A DNA stretch of 64,000 nucleotides from Ensifer oleiphilus (GTDB taxonomy: Bacteria; Pseudomonadota; Alphaproteobacteria; Rhizobiales; Rhizobiaceae), in assembly GCF_013371465.1 (NCBI RefSeq), contig NZ_JABWDU010000009.1, forward strand, positions 204,893 through 268,892, read 5' to 3'. The notes beneath the pieces are model-generated. The model made no database searches, was not told the origin of the DNA, and worked only from the letters and a program-made list of their open reading frames with translations. A program made the position numbers and the translations under genes. Positions 53,375 through 63,613 of the stretch are shown piece by piece (positions within the stretch are counted from its first letter, which is position 1; each line of letters opens with the position of its first letter).

Positions 53375-54613
53375 ATGTTGAAATCCATTAAAACCACGTT
53401 GCTCAGCGCAACCTTGCTCGGCTTGTCCTTTGCCGGTCACGCCTATGCCGAAACCACGCTCAATGCGCTGTTCATGGCGCAGGCGGCCTATAGCGAAACC
53501 GACGTGCGCGCCATGACCGAGGCCTTCACCAAGGCCAATCCTGACGTGAAGGTGAACCTCGAATTCGTTCCCTATGAAGGCCTGCACGACAAGACCGTGC
53601 TGGCGCAGGGCTCCGGCGGCGGCTACGACGTCGTGCTCTTCGACGTGATCTGGCCGGCCGAATACGCGGCCAACAAGGTGCTGGTCGATGTCTCCGAACG
53701 TATCACCGACGAGATGAAATCCGGCGTCCTGCCGGGCGCCTGGACGACGGTCGAATATGACGCCAAGCGCTATGGCATGCCGTGGATCCTCGACACCAAA
53801 TACCTGTTCTACAACAAGGAAATCCTTGAAAAGGCCGGCATCAAGGCGCCACCGAAGACCTGGGACGAACTGAGCGAACAGGCCAAGATCATCAAGGACA
53901 AGGGACTGGTCGCAACCCCGATCGCCTGGAGCTGGTCGCAGGCCGAGGCCGCGATCTGCGACTACACCACACTCGTCAGCGCCTATGGCGGCAAGTTCAT
54001 CGACGGCGGCAAACCGGCCTTCACCTCGGGCGGCGGTCTCGACGCGCTCAACTACATGGTGACGAGCTATTCCTCGGGGCTCACCAATCCGAACTCGAAG
54101 GAATTCCTGGAAGAAGACGTTCGCAAGGTCTTCCAGAACGGCGAAGCCGCCTTCGCGCTCAACTGGACCTACATGTACAACCTCGCCAACGACCCCAAGG
54201 AAAGCAAGGTCGCCGGCAAGGTCGGCGTCGTGCCGGCACCTGGTGTCGCGGGCAAGAGCGAGGTTTCGGCCGTCAACGGTTCGATGGGCCTCGGCATCAC
54301 CTCGACCAGCAAGCATCCGGACGAAGCATGGAAATACATCGTCCACATGACGTCGCAGCCGACGCAGAATGCCTATGCGAAGCTGAGCCTGCCGATCTGG
54401 GCGTCGTCCTATGAAGATGCCAATGTCACCAAGGGCCAGGAAGAGCTGATCGCCGCTGCCAAACTCGGCCTTGCCGCCATGTATCCGCGCCCGACGACGC
54501 CGAAGTACCAGGAGCTCTCGACAGCCCTGCAACAGGCAATCCAGGAAGCGCTGCTTGGCCAGGCCTCCGCCGAAGATGCGCTGAAAACCGCCGCCGAAAA
54601 CAGCGGCCTCTGA
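53375..54613 (+). CDS. ABC sugar transporter periplasmic binding protein (family 1)
   Basis: 412 residues. Signal peptide ends near SFAGHAYAE. The mature part is a family-1 solute-binding protein (PWILDTKYLFYNKEILEKAG, GEAAFALNWTYMYN). It feeds the two permeases encoded downstream. I take the ATG at 53375 with the GGAGGCAGGA site; the longer frame to 53207 has no ribosome site. Separated by a hairpin from the permease genes. The sugar is unknown. Confidence 0.93.
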   Translation: MLKSIKTTLLSATLLGLSFAGHAYAETTLNALFMAQAAYSETDVRAMTEAFTKANPDVKVNLEFVPYEGLHDKTVLAQGSGGGYDVVLFDVIWPAEYAANKVLVDVSERITDEMKSGVLPGAWTTVEYDAKRYGMPWILDTKYLFYNKEILEKAGIKAPPKTWDELSEQAKIIKDKGLVATPIAWSWSQAEAAICDYTTLVSAYGGKFIDGGKPAFTSGGGLDALNYMVTSYSSGLTNPNSKEFLEEDVRKVFQNGEAAFALNWTYMYNLANDPKESKVAGKVGVVPAPGVAGKSEVSAVNGSMGLGITSTSKHPDEAWKYIVHMTSQPTQNAYAKLSLPIWASSYEDANVTKGQEELIAAAKLGLAAMYPRPTTPKYQELSTALQQAIQEALLGQASAEDALKTAAENSGL

Positions 54614-54632
54614 CCGCTTCGGTCTTCGACCT

Positions 54633-54655
54633 CCCGGGTGGCTCAGCCGCCCGGG
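54633..54655 (+). terminator. GC-rich hairpin after the binding-protein gene
   Basis: CCCGGGTGGC (54633-54642) pairs with GCCGCCCGGG (54646-54655) with one G-T pair and a TCA loop. No T-run follows. Such hairpins between a binding-protein gene and its permease genes commonly stabilise the upstream mRNA or reduce read-through. Confidence 0.55.
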
Positions 54656-54720
54656 ACTTGCCGGGACGATTTGATCGGCAATAGCATCATGGCCAAGATG
54701 GCCGAAAAGGTTTCCAACCC

Positions 54721-55602
54721 ATGTCCGGTACCTGGATAACGACGCGCGCGTGGCTTTTGATGTTGCCGCTGCTCATCGTCATGATCGCTGTCATCGGCTG
54801 GCCGCTGCTCGACACCGTCAGGCTTTCGTTCACCGACGCAAAGCTCGTCGGCACAGAAGGCACGTTCGTCGGCCTCGACAACTACGCCAAGGTTCTCGGC
54901 GGCTCGAACTTCCAGCGAGCCCTTGTCACGACCACCTGGTTCGCGGTGGCCTCGGTGACCGCTGAAATGGTGATCGGCGTGCTCGCGGCACTGTTGCTCA
55001 ATCAGCAATTTCGTGGTCGCACGGCGTTGCGCGCCTTGATGATCCTGCCCTGGGCCCTGCCAACCGTCGTCAATGCCACCCTATGGCGGCTGATCTACAA
55101 TCCGGAATATGGCGCATTGAACGCAGCGCTGACCCAGATCGGGCTGATCGACAGCTATCGCTCCTGGCTCGGCGAACCGAGTTCGGCGCTGACGGCGCTC
55201 ATCGTCGCCGACTGCTGGAAGAACTTTCCTCTTGTCGCCCTGATCGCGCTTGCCGCCCTTCAGGCCGTGCCGCGCGACATCACTGCCGCATCGCTCGTCG
55301 ACGGTGCCGGCCCTTTCAACCGCTTCCGCTACGTCATCATGCCCTATCTCGCAGGCCCGCTGTTGGTGGCACTGGTGCTGCGCACGATCGAGGCCTTCAA
55401 GGTGTTCGACCTTGTCTGGGTGATGACGCGCGGCGGTCCGGCCAATAGCACGCGCACGCTGTCGATCCTCGTCTATCAGGAAGCCTTCTCTTTTCAGCGC
55501 GCGGGATCCGGCGCCTCGCTGGCGCTGATTGTCACCTTGCTGGTGACCGTCCTTGCCGTCGCCTATGCCGCCCTTGTGCGCAAAGCTGCGGGAGCCACGT
55601 GA
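54721..55602 (+). CDS. ABC sugar transporter permease, MalF type
   Basis: 293 residues, six membrane segments. Starts MSGTWITTRAWLLMLPLL. The coupling loop is near residue 195 (DITAASLVDGAGPFNRFRYV). It forms the channel with the next protein. Overlaps the next start by 1 bp. Confidence 0.93.
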   Translation: MSGTWITTRAWLLMLPLLIVMIAVIGWPLLDTVRLSFTDAKLVGTEGTFVGLDNYAKVLGGSNFQRALVTTTWFAVASVTAEMVIGVLAALLLNQQFRGRTALRALMILPWALPTVVNATLWRLIYNPEYGALNAALTQIGLIDSYRSWLGEPSSALTALIVADCWKNFPLVALIALAALQAVPRDITAASLVDGAGPFNRFRYVIMPYLAGPLLVALVLRTIEAFKVFDLVWVMTRGGPANSTRTLSILVYQEAFSFQRAGSGASLALIVTLLVTVLAVAYAALVRKAAGAT

Positions 55603-56447
55603 TGGAACGCCAGAGCCCGCTCTTTACCGCCTTTATCTACGCCTCAGCCCTGTTGCTGGCAGCCGTCATCCTAGCGCCCGTGCTGTGGCTCTTCATCATG
55701 AGCATCTCGTCAGCGGCAGACCTTTCGGCAAAGCCGCTCAACTGGTGGCCCGATGAGATCGACCTGTCACGCTATGGGCTGCTGCTGAGCACGCTCGAAA
55801 ACAGCGCGGGTGCGGCCTTCGTCGCCTCGCTCCTCAATAGCCTCAAGGTCGCAGGCATGGCAACGCTTGCAGCCATCGCCGTTGCCATTCCCTCGGCCTG
55901 GGCCGTGTCGCGCACGCCTTCCGTCTCCTGGTCGCTCTACGCGGTGATCGCCACCTACATGCTGCCGCCCGTGGCGCTCGCCGTGCCACTCTATATGGGG
56001 CTTGCCACTCTCGGCCTGTTGAACTCGGTCTTCGGTCTGGCGCTCGTCTATCTCACCATCCTTGCCCCCTTCACCACCTGGCTGTTGAAGTCCGGCTTCG
56101 ATGCCATCCCGAAGGAGATCGAGAGCGCTGCGATGATCGACGGCGCCCGGCTCGACCAGATCCTGAGGATCATAACCCTGCCGCTCGCGGCCCCCGTGAT
56201 GGCGACATCGGCACTCTTTGCCTTCCTGCTTGCCTGGGACGAATTCTTCTACGCGCTGCTGTTCACATCGGACCTCCGCGCCAAGACGCTCACGGTCGCC
56301 ATCGCCGATCTCGCCGGCGGCCGGGTTTCCGACTACGGACTGATCGCAACAGCCGGCGTGCTTGCCGCCCTGCCCCCGGTGCTGATCGGTCTCATCATGC
56401 AAAAAGCCCTGATCTCAGGGCTCACCAGTGGCGGCGTCAAGGGATGA
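55602..56447 (+). CDS. ABC sugar transporter permease, MalG type
   Basis: 281 residues, six membrane segments, coupling loop KEIESAAMIDGARLDQILRI near residue 170. A GTG one codon earlier is also possible. Overlaps the SIS gene by 4 bp (ATGA). Confidence 0.93.
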   Translation: MERQSPLFTAFIYASALLLAAVILAPVLWLFIMSISSAADLSAKPLNWWPDEIDLSRYGLLLSTLENSAGAAFVASLLNSLKVAGMATLAAIAVAIPSAWAVSRTPSVSWSLYAVIATYMLPPVALAVPLYMGLATLGLLNSVFGLALVYLTILAPFTTWLLKSGFDAIPKEIESAAMIDGARLDQILRIITLPLAAPVMATSALFAFLLAWDEFFYALLFTSDLRAKTLTVAIADLAGGRVSDYGLIATAGVLAALPPVLIGLIMQKALISGLTSGGVKG

Positions 56448-57469
56448 CCATGAGCGATACAATCAACCGCCCGGCCGGGCTCATTGCAATCGACCTTGAA
56501 ATGGCACGTCAGGCCGCTGACGCGATCGCGTCGTTCCACGCAGCCGAAGCGCTGGCCGGCAGGATCGCCGCATCGCTCAAGGCGACCCGCAGGTTGCTGC
56601 TGCTCGGCATGGGCGGCTCGCATGCGGTCGGTCGGGCACTGGAACCGCTCTACCGTGCACACGGCATCGATGCGATCGCGCTGCCGTTGTCGGAACAGTT
56701 GGGACAGCCTCTGGCGATTGAGGGCAAGACGATCCTCGTCACCTCCCAGTCCGGAGAAAGCGCAGAGGTATTGCGCTGGTTTACGGAAACGAACGGAGCC
56801 ACCAGCGACACCTTCGGCCTGACCCTTGAAGGCAGCTCGTTCCTGGCCCGCAGCGCGCCCTCCCTGGTGGGCGTCGGCGGCACGGAAAAGGCCTTCGCTG
56901 CAACACGCAGCCTGACGATCAGCTTTGCTTTGCACCTTTCAGTCCTGGCCGCCCTCGGCGACGACGCTGCCGCCGCCTTACAGGCAATCGAAGCGCCCCA
57001 AGCGCCCGACGCAGCACCGGCTCTCCCAGCCCTTGCCGGCGTCCGCGCCGTCGTGACGTCGGGGCGCCAGCTTCAGGGATTGGCCGAAGCGATCGGCCTC
57101 GGCCTGACCGAACTGTCGCGGCTGCCCTGCTTTTCGCTCGAAGGCGGGCAGTTGCGGCATGGGCCGATGGAGATGCTCGGCCCGTCGGTTGGCGTCGTCC
57201 TGTTTCGCGCCGCGGATGCAACCGCCGGTCTCGTCAGCGCCATGGCTGTTTCGGCGGCAGAGGCCGGCTCGCCGGTCATCGTCTTCGATGCCTCCGGCGA
57301 GGCACCGATCCCTGGCGTGACCACGCTTTCCTTCAAACCGGCTGCCGGCATGGCAGCGATCTTCGCGATGCTGCCGGTGGCGCAATCCTTCATGATCGCC
57401 TTTGCGGAGGCACGTGTTGCCGATGCCGGAACCCCGGTGCGATCTACCAAGATTACCCGGAGCGAATGA
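56444..57469 (+). CDS. SIS-domain sugar isomerase/deglycase-like protein
   Basis: 341 residues with two SIS domains. The first has LLLLGMGGSHAVGRAL and LVTSQSGESAEVLRW (phosphosugar-binding Ser/Thr loop); the second is weaker. The family includes glucosamine-6-phosphate deaminase-like and fructosamine-6-phosphate deglycase (FrlB) enzymes. Together with a PfkB kinase and a sugar ABC transporter this suggests uptake, phosphorylation and cleavage or isomerisation of an amino sugar or glycated amine. No glutaminase domain is present. Cytoplasmic. Confidence 0.85.
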   Translation: MTMSDTINRPAGLIAIDLEMARQAADAIASFHAAEALAGRIAASLKATRRLLLLGMGGSHAVGRALEPLYRAHGIDAIALPLSEQLGQPLAIEGKTILVTSQSGESAEVLRWFTETNGATSDTFGLTLEGSSFLARSAPSLVGVGGTEKAFAATRSLTISFALHLSVLAALGDDAAAALQAIEAPQAPDAAPALPALAGVRAVVTSGRQLQGLAEAIGLGLTELSRLPCFSLEGGQLRHGPMEMLGPSVGVVLFRAADATAGLVSAMAVSAAEAGSPVIVFDASGEAPIPGVTTLSFKPAAGMAAIFAMLPVAQSFMIAFAEARVADAGTPVRSTKITRSE

Positions 57470-57472
57470 AGC

Positions 57473-58408
57473 ATGCGTCCTCTTGTCGTCATCGGCAACG
57501 TCAACGTCGATCTCATCCTCGGGCCGGCCGCCCCCTGGCCGAAGGCCGGTACCGAAATCATCGTCGATCATGACGAACTGCGCGTCGGCGGCTGTGCCGG
57601 CAACAGCGCGCTGGCCTGGGATTCGCTCGGCGTCGACTATGCGATTGCGGCCAACATCGGCAACGACCAGTTCGGTACCTGGCTGAAGGACGCCTTTGCC
57701 GAACGCGCCGGCGGCTGGCCGGTCGAAAACATCGGCACGACGCTGTCGGTCGGAATCACCCATCCGGACGGCGAACGCACCTTCTTCACCACCCGCGGGC
57801 ACCTGCCGCTCCTCAGTTTTGACGAAGTTCGCGGCATGCTCGACGGTGAGCGCCTGCGTGGCGGTCTTGCGCTGCTTGCCGGTTCGTTCCTGACCGATGC
57901 GCTGACCGCTGCCTATGACGATGTCTTCGACTGGGCCGAGGCGCACGACATTGCCGTCGCGCTCGATACCGGCTGGCCGCTCGACGGCTGGACGGACGCC
58001 AACTGTGCCGCGACGATCGGCTGGCTGAGGCGCTGCCGGCTGGCGCTGTTCAACGAGGTCGAGACGACGACACTGACCGGCCTTGCCGATCCGGCAGAAG
58101 CTGCGTGCGCATTGAAGACGCATATGCCCGACGACGCGATCGTCGTCGTCAAGCGCGGACCGAACGGGGCACTGGCGCTTGGCCGAACCGGAGACACCGT
58201 CTCCGTAGCGGCCCCCTCGGTCAAAGTCATCGACACGATCGGCGCGGGCGACGTGTTCAACGCTGGCTTTCTCGCAGCCCTTGCCGCCGGCATGCCGCTC
58301 AAGGACTGCCTTCGAACCGGCGTCACCATCGCCTCTGAAGCGATCTCGACGCTGCCGCGCGCCTATGGAAAACCCTTGTCCGCCTTTCTTCAGGAGACGA
58401 CCGCATGA
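57473..58408 (+). CDS. PfkB-family carbohydrate kinase
   Basis: 311 residues with the PfkB start [10 protein letters not shown] and the C-terminal signature [17 protein letters not shown] (anion hole and catalytic Asp). Members phosphorylate sugars or sugar-like compounds such as fructosamines, ribose or 2-keto-3-deoxygluconate. Placed between the SIS and ATPase genes, it likely phosphorylates the imported sugar. Overlaps the next gene by 4 bp. Confidence 0.92.
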   Translation: MRPLVVIGNVNVDLILGPAAPWPKAGTEIIVDHDELRVGGCAGNSALAWDSLGVDYAIAANIGNDQFGTWLKDAFAERAGGWPVENIGTTLSVGITHPDGERTFFTTRGHLPLLSFDEVRGMLDGERLRGGLALLAGSFLTDALTAAYDDVFDWAEAHDIAVALDTGWPLDGWTDANCAATIGWLRRCRLALFNEVETTTLTGLADPAEAACALKTHMPDDAIVVVKRGPNGALALGRTGDTVSVAAPSVKVIDTIGAGDVFNAGFLAALAAGMPLKDCLRTGVTIASEAISTLPRAYGKPLSAFLQETTA

Positions 58409-59490
58409 GCGCCCTTGAGATCCGCAACATTCACAAGCGCTACGGCGAAGTCGAAACGCTGAAGGGCATCGATATCGCGCTGGAAAGCGGCGAATTCCTG
58501 GTGCTGCTCGGCTCTTCGGGGTGCGGCAAGTCGACCCTGCTCAACATCATCGCCGGCCTTGCCGAACCGAGCGGTGGCGACATCCGTATCGGCACCCGCT
58601 CGATCGTCGGGGTACACCCGAAGGATCGCGACATTGCTATGGTGTTCCAATCCTATGCGCTCTACCCGAACATGAGCGTCGCCCGCAACATCGGCTTCGG
58701 CCTCGAAATGCGCAAGGTTCCGGCGCCCGATCGGGAAAAGGCGGTCGCCGAGACTGCAAAACTGCTGCAGATCGAAAACCTGCTTCAGCGCAAACCGAGC
58801 CAGCTCTCCGGCGGCCAGCGCCAACGCGTCGCCATCGGTCGGGCGCTCGTGCGCAATCCACAGGTGTTCCTGTTCGACGAACCGCTGTCCAACCTCGACG
58901 CCAAGCTGCGGATGGAAATGCGCACGGAGCTGAAGCGGCTGCACCAGTTGCTGAAGACGACCGTGGTCTATGTCACCCACGACCAGATCGAGGCGATGAC
59001 GCTGGCCACCCGCATCGCCGTCATGCGCGATGGTCGCATCGAACAGCTCGGTACGCCTGAAGAGATTTACGACCGCCCCGCAACGCTCTATGTCGCCGGC
59101 TTCGTCGGCTCTCCACCGATGAATATTTTCGAGGCCTCGGTCTCTGACGGCGGCTTGCGGGTGCCGGGCGGCGACCAGCCGATCGCCCTGCCGACACGCT
59201 TTCACGGCAGAGTGCAGACTGGCCAACCGGTCAAGGTCGGCATCCGCCCGGAAGCGCTGCGGCTGGCAACGGAAGAGGCAGGTGCGCTGCGGCTGGCGGC
59301 ACGCGTGGACGTGGTCGAACTGACCGGCCCGGAACTGGTTGTCACGGCGCGCATCGGGGGTGAGCGCATCACCGCTTGCCTGCCGCCGCGCACGCAGCTT
59401 GCAATCGACGCCGAGCGGACGTTTGCCTTCGACGAAAGCGCCTTGCATCTGTTCGACCCGGAAACCGGTCGATCGCTGCTCGCCTCATGA
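58405..59490 (+). CDS. ABC sugar transporter ATPase (UgpC/MsmK type)
   Basis: 361 residues. Walker A is GSSGCGKST, the signature [15 protein letters not shown], Walker [13 protein letters not shown], and the C-terminal regulatory beta domain typical of MalK/UgpC follows. It energises the MalF/MalG-type permeases. Last gene of the operon. Confidence 0.94.
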   Translation: MSALEIRNIHKRYGEVETLKGIDIALESGEFLVLLGSSGCGKSTLLNIIAGLAEPSGGDIRIGTRSIVGVHPKDRDIAMVFQSYALYPNMSVARNIGFGLEMRKVPAPDREKAVAETAKLLQIENLLQRKPSQLSGGQRQRVAIGRALVRNPQVFLFDEPLSNLDAKLRMEMRTELKRLHQLLKTTVVYVTHDQIEAMTLATRIAVMRDGRIEQLGTPEEIYDRPATLYVAGFVGSPPMNIFEASVSDGGLRVPGGDQPIALPTRFHGRVQTGQPVKVGIRPEALRLATEEAGALRLAARVDVVELTGPELVVTARIGGERITACLPPRTQLAIDAERTFAFDESALHLFDPETGRSLLAS

Positions 59491-59566
59491 CACCGGCAGC
59501 AACCATTGCGTGAAACGGTGGCCTGTGCATAGTCCGAGGTCCTGACGTTATGGTGCGAGGACTGCG

Positions 59567-59926
59567 ATGAAGCCGCTGAGCCATTTCTTTTCTGTTATCG
59601 ACTACACCGCGTCCGGCGCGGACGACCAACCCGCGATCGCGGCCGAATTCGCCCGCCTACAAGAAGACTGGGTTGCGTCCTATCCACGCTTCGTCTCCGC
59701 GCGCTTTCCTGCAAACACCGACGGCAGCTCCGTATGCGCCATCGTCGAATGGGCAAGCGAGATGGATTTTCACAATTTGGAACGCGTTTCGGATAACAAG
59801 GGCCGGATCGCTGCATTGGCGGCTGCATTTGAACATGTGGCGGCCAAAGGCGCGCGTCGCACCTTCCGAGCGATCGGCGAAGTCGGGCCAACACCGGCGG
59901 CCTCCCCTGCCAAGACCGGCGCTTAG
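59567..59926 (+). CDS. Small protein of unknown function, 119 aa
   Basis: 119 residues starting MKPLSHFFSVIDYTASG. The alternation of strands and helices (SSVCAIVEWASEMDFHNLE) resembles a ferredoxin-like fold of the antibiotic-biosynthesis-monooxygenase type, but this is a guess. GAGGAC site 4 nt before the ATG. It stands alone, downstream of the sugar operon and outside its overlap chain. The 250 bp that follow hold no gene; they include a weak inverted repeat CCATTAT/ATAATGG at 60053-60084. Confidence 0.6.
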   Translation: MKPLSHFFSVIDYTASGADDQPAIAAEFARLQEDWVASYPRFVSARFPANTDGSSVCAIVEWASEMDFHNLERVSDNKGRIAALAAAFEHVAAKGARRTFRAIGEVGPTPAASPAKTGA

Positions 59927-60177
59927 CAAAAGGCTGTGGACGCTCTTCACCGACACGCCCATCGTTTCATGAAGATCAGCCGGGAGGAAACCTTTTGGTG
60001 TAAAGCATGTTGTTCGCGGCAAGCAGAACCCTTTCTGCCCTTCGCCCATATTCCATTATAATAGATTTCAGTCCTGAATAATGGATTGACGCCCACAAGG
60101 CCAGCGGTCATAACTTGTCAAGGGCCAATGATGTAGCTTCGTCTTATGTAGCGCCCGACAGAAGGATTTGATGAGCG

Positions 60178-61236
60178 ATGCCCGTGCCAATCGAAACCCC
60201 CGCCGTGCTGGTGGATATCGAGATTGCCAAGCGGAACATCCGCACGTTCCAAGCCTATGCGGATGCGCACGGCATCCGCGTCCGCCCGCATATCAAGACG
60301 CACAAGTTGCCACAGATGGCCGAGCTGCAGCTGGACGCCGGCGCTGTTGGCATCACCTGCCAGAAGGTGACCGAGGCCGAGGCGATGGTCGACGGCAGTG
60401 AGCGGATCACGGATGTGCTCATCACCTACAATATCCTGGGCAAGCCCAAGCTCGAGCGGCTTGAGCGCCTCAACCAGCGCATCGGACTTGCCGTCGTCGC
60501 CGACAATGAGACCGTCATCGACGGGCTTTCCGGCCATTTCGCCGACAAGGAAAAGCCGCTCAGGGTTTTTGTGGAATGCAACACCGGTGCCGACCGTTGT
60601 GGCGTCGGGTCGCCCGTGGAAGCCGCCCGTCTGGCAAAGCGGATCAACGATGCCAAGGGCATCGACTTCGCCGGATTGATGACCTATCCGCCGATTGGCG
60701 GCGAGACGAAGGTCCAGGCCTTCATGAGCGAGGCCAGGCGCCTGATCGAGGCCGACGGCATCGCCGTGCCCTCAATCACCTCCGGCGGAACGCCCAGCAT
60801 GATGCATGCCGCCGGCGCGCCGATCGCGACCGAATACCGGCCGGGCACCTACATCTATAACGACCGCTCCCTCGTTTCGCGCGGGGTCGCCACCTGGGAG
60901 GACTGCGCCCTTACCGTGCTCGCCACCGTCGTCTCGGTGCCATCGGAACACCGTGCGATCATCGATGCCGGCAGCAAGGTGCTGACCGCCGATCTCCTGG
61001 GCCTGACAGGCTATGGCCATGTGCTTGGCCGCGACGATATCCGTATCGACCAGCTGTCCGAAGAACACGGCCGGCTTGTGAGCGACGGGCCGATCGGTCT
61101 TACCGTTGGGCAGCAACTGCGCATCGTCCCCAACCACGCCTGCGTGGTCACCAACATGGTCGACGCCGTGCATATCGTCGAAGGTGACGAGCCCAAGGCG
61201 ATCTGGCCGATTGTCGCGCGCGGCCACGTGCTCTAA
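60178..61236 (+). CDS. D-threonine aldolase-like PLP enzyme (alanine racemase N-terminal fold)
   Basis: 352 residues. The PLP-binding lysine is in RPHIKTHK near residue 40, with SGGTPSMM near 200 binding phosphate, and the C-terminal domain carries a His and Cys in PNHACVV that usually bind a divalent metal. The family includes D-threonine aldolase and D-serine dehydratase (DSD1). Either would act on a D-beta-hydroxy amino acid in the cytoplasm. The ATG at 60178 follows an AAGGA site. Monocistronic. Confidence 0.88.
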   Translation: MPVPIETPAVLVDIEIAKRNIRTFQAYADAHGIRVRPHIKTHKLPQMAELQLDAGAVGITCQKVTEAEAMVDGSERITDVLITYNILGKPKLERLERLNQRIGLAVVADNETVIDGLSGHFADKEKPLRVFVECNTGADRCGVGSPVEAARLAKRINDAKGIDFAGLMTYPPIGGETKVQAFMSEARRLIEADGIAVPSITSGGTPSMMHAAGAPIATEYRPGTYIYNDRSLVSRGVATWEDCALTVLATVVSVPSEHRAIIDAGSKVLTADLLGLTGYGHVLGRDDIRIDQLSEEHGRLVSDGPIGLTVGQQLRIVPNHACVVTNMVDAVHIVEGDEPKAIWPIVARGHVL

Positions 61237-61588
61237 CCGCCACGCATCAAAACGGCGTGCAAACACCGCCCGAATGATATCGGCAACGCTCGCGTCGTGA
61301 CTTCCGGACCATATTCGAGCTAGTCGCGTCTTCGAAGCCGCAAGCGGACGGCTGGCTTCGACGACGTACCCGCACTTTTGATGCACGCCTGAGAAAGCGC
61401 CATGCTATTCTCCCGCCGGCTCTCCAAACAGGGAAGATTGGCGGGTCGGATGGGCGCTGGGCAAACTGTTCCTGAAAAATGCCAAATAACGATAGGACAT
61501 TTCCCGATAGCCACTTCCAGCATCATCAGTTTGCGTTGTTGCAGTCGATTAAATTGATAGTTTTATCTGGTAACCGATGGAGGTCGAG
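61237..61588. other. 352-bp region upstream of the sulfate transporter
   Basis: No gene. The 3' part (61485-61575) is AT-rich for this genome (CGATAGGACATTT, GATTAAATTGATAG) and is the likely promoter and control region of the sulfate operon. A CysB-type site is possible, but I cannot identify one with confidence. Confidence 0.4.
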
Positions 61589-62614
61589 ATGGGCTTTGGA
61601 CGAATTACCGGAATTGTGGGACTGGCAATTGTAGTCGGAGGCCTGCAGCTGGGTGCTGCAAGTGTGGCTTTTGCCGACACGACGATCCTGAACGTGTCCT
61701 ATGACCCGACACGTGAACTATACAAGGACTTCAACGTCGCTTTCGCTGAAAAGTGGAAAGCGGACACCGGCGAGACGGTGACGATCCAGACGTCGCATGG
61801 CGGTTCGGGCAAGCAGGCTCGCTCCGTGATCGACGGCCTGCAGGCCGATGTCGTAACCCTTGCGCTTGAGGCCGATATCGACGCGATCGCCAAGGAAACC
61901 GGAAAGATCCCGGCGGACTGGAAGACCAAGTTCGAAAACAACAGCGCACCCTATACGTCGACGATCGTCTTCCTGGTCCGCAAGGGCAACCCGAAGGGCA
62001 TCAAGGACTGGGGCGACCTGGTCAAGGACGACATTCAGGTGATCACGCCGAACCCGAAGACCTCGGGCGGCGCCCGCTGGAACTTCCTGGCGGCCTGGGC
62101 CTATGCCCGTGCTGCCAATGGCGGTGACGATGGCAAGGCACAGGAATTCGTCACAGAGCTGTTCAAGCATGTGCCGGTGCTCGATACCGGTGCACGTGGC
62201 TCGACCACGACCTTCGTGCAGCGTGGCCTTGGCGACGTTCTGCTCGCCTGGGAAAACGAAGCCTATCTTTCGCTTGAAGAGCTCGGGCCCGACAATTTCG
62301 ATATCGTCACGCCGTCGATCTCGATCAAGGCTGAGCCGCCGGTGGCACTCGTCGATGGTAATGTTGACGCCAAGGGCACGCGCAAGGTCGCCGAGGCCTA
62401 CCTCGGTTACCTCTACAGCGATGCCGGCCAGAAGATCGCAGCCAAGCACTACTATCGCCCGTTCAAGCCGGCTGCTGCCGACCCCAAGGACGTTGCGCGG
62501 TTCGGTGACCTCAAGCTTGTGACCATCGAGGACTTTGGCGGCTGGAAGGAAGCGCAGCCGAAGTACTTCGGCGACGGTGGCGTGTTCGACCAGATCTACA
62601 AGCCGGGCCAATAA
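61589..62614 (+). CDS. sbp: Sulfate ABC transporter periplasmic binding protein
   Basis: 341 residues from the ATG at 61589 with a GGAGG site; an ATG at 61577 is less well placed. Signal peptide ends near SVAFADT. The sulfate/thiosulfate-binding family is recognised by SYDPTRELYKDFN, TSHGGSGKQARSVIDGL and ADVVTLALEADI. It delivers sulfate to the CysT/CysW permease encoded downstream. A hairpin separates it from cysT. Confidence 0.94.
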   Translation: MGFGRITGIVGLAIVVGGLQLGAASVAFADTTILNVSYDPTRELYKDFNVAFAEKWKADTGETVTIQTSHGGSGKQARSVIDGLQADVVTLALEADIDAIAKETGKIPADWKTKFENNSAPYTSTIVFLVRKGNPKGIKDWGDLVKDDIQVITPNPKTSGGARWNFLAAWAYARAANGGDDGKAQEFVTELFKHVPVLDTGARGSTTTFVQRGLGDVLLAWENEAYLSLEELGPDNFDIVTPSISIKAEPPVALVDGNVDAKGTRKVAEAYLGYLYSDAGQKIAAKHYYRPFKPAAADPKDVARFGDLKLVTIEDFGGWKEAQPKYFGDGGVFDQIYKPGQ

Positions 62615-62637
62615 TCGACCCTGTTGAAGCAATGATG

Positions 62638-62672
62638 CAATCGGCCGGACCATCCGTTCCGGCCGATTGTTT
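62638..62672 (+). terminator. Hairpin with T-run between sbp and cysT
   Basis: CAATCGGCCGGA (62638-62649) pairs perfectly with TCCGGCCGATTG (62658-62669), followed by TTTT. It looks like a rho-independent terminator inside the operon, which would make the binding protein more abundant than the permease. Confidence 0.75.
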
Positions 62673-62752
62673 TGTCAGGCCCGCATGGGGAATGCGGGTA
62701 TAATGGGAGCGCCTGGGTTTTTCCTGAGGCGCATGGAAGAGGTGAGCTGGAT

Positions 62753-63613
62753 TTGAGCAAGCAAGGCCACAAGAGCCGCTGGCGGTTTCGCCAGCCGAGT
62801 GTGCTTCCCGGGTTCGGTCTGGCGCTCGGCGTCACGCTTTTCTGGCTGGTGCTGATCATCCTCATCCCGCTGTCGGGCCTGATCTGGCGTTCGAGCAGCC
62901 TGGGCTGGTCGCAGTTCATCACGCTGGCGCTCGACACCCGCACGTTGAACGCCCTGCGCATCAGTTTCGGCACGGCCTTTGTCGCAGCCATCGTCAATCT
63001 GGTGTTCGGCGTCATCCTGGCCTGGGTGCTGGTGCGCTATCGCTTCCCCGGCAAGCGGGTGATCGACGCCATGGTCGATCTGCCGTTCGCACTGCCGACG
63101 GCGGTCGCCGGCATTGCGCTCGCCACGCTCTATGCCCCCAATGGCTGGATCGGCGCGCTGCTCGCCCCGCTCGGCATCAAGATCGCGTTTACCCCGGCCG
63201 GCATCGTCATCGCCTTGATCTTCGTCGGCCTGCCCTTCGTCGTCAGGACCGTGCAGCCGATCATGGAAGAGATCGACAAGGAAGTGGAGGAGGCAGCCGC
63301 CACCCTTGGCGCCAGCCGCTTCCAGACGATCAGCCGGGTGCTGCTGCCGGGCTTGCTGCCGGCAGGCCTCACCGGCTTTGCGCTCGCCTTTGCCCGCGGC
63401 GTCGGCGAGTACGGCTCGGTGATCTTCATTGCCGGCAACCTGCCCTATGTCTCCGAGATCGCGCCCCTTCTGATCGTAATCCGGCTGGAGGAGTTCAACT
63501 ACCCCGCCGCCACCGCCATTGCCGCGGTGATGCTGATCATCTCCTTTGCCATGCTGCTTATCATCAACTCGATCCAGGCCTGGAGCCGGCGGAGATATGT
63601 CTATGTCGCCTGA
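62753..63613 (+). CDS. cysT: Sulfate ABC transporter permease CysT
   Basis: 286 residues, six membrane segments. [20 protein letters not shown] and [19 protein letters not shown] (coupling loop) are typical of CysT. The start is taken as TTG at 62753 ([12 protein letters not shown]) with an AGAGGTGAG site; a TTG at 62672 would add 27 residues that overlap the hairpin. Overlaps cysW by 11 bp. Confidence 0.92.
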   Translation: MSKQGHKSRWRFRQPSVLPGFGLALGVTLFWLVLIILIPLSGLIWRSSSLGWSQFITLALDTRTLNALRISFGTAFVAAIVNLVFGVILAWVLVRYRFPGKRVIDAMVDLPFALPTAVAGIALATLYAPNGWIGALLAPLGIKIAFTPAGIVIALIFVGLPFVVRTVQPIMEEIDKEVEEAAATLGASRFQTISRVLLPGLLPAGLTGFALAFARGVGEYGSVIFIAGNLPYVSEIAPLLIVIRLEEFNYPAATAIAAVMLIISFAMLLIINSIQAWSRRRYVYVA

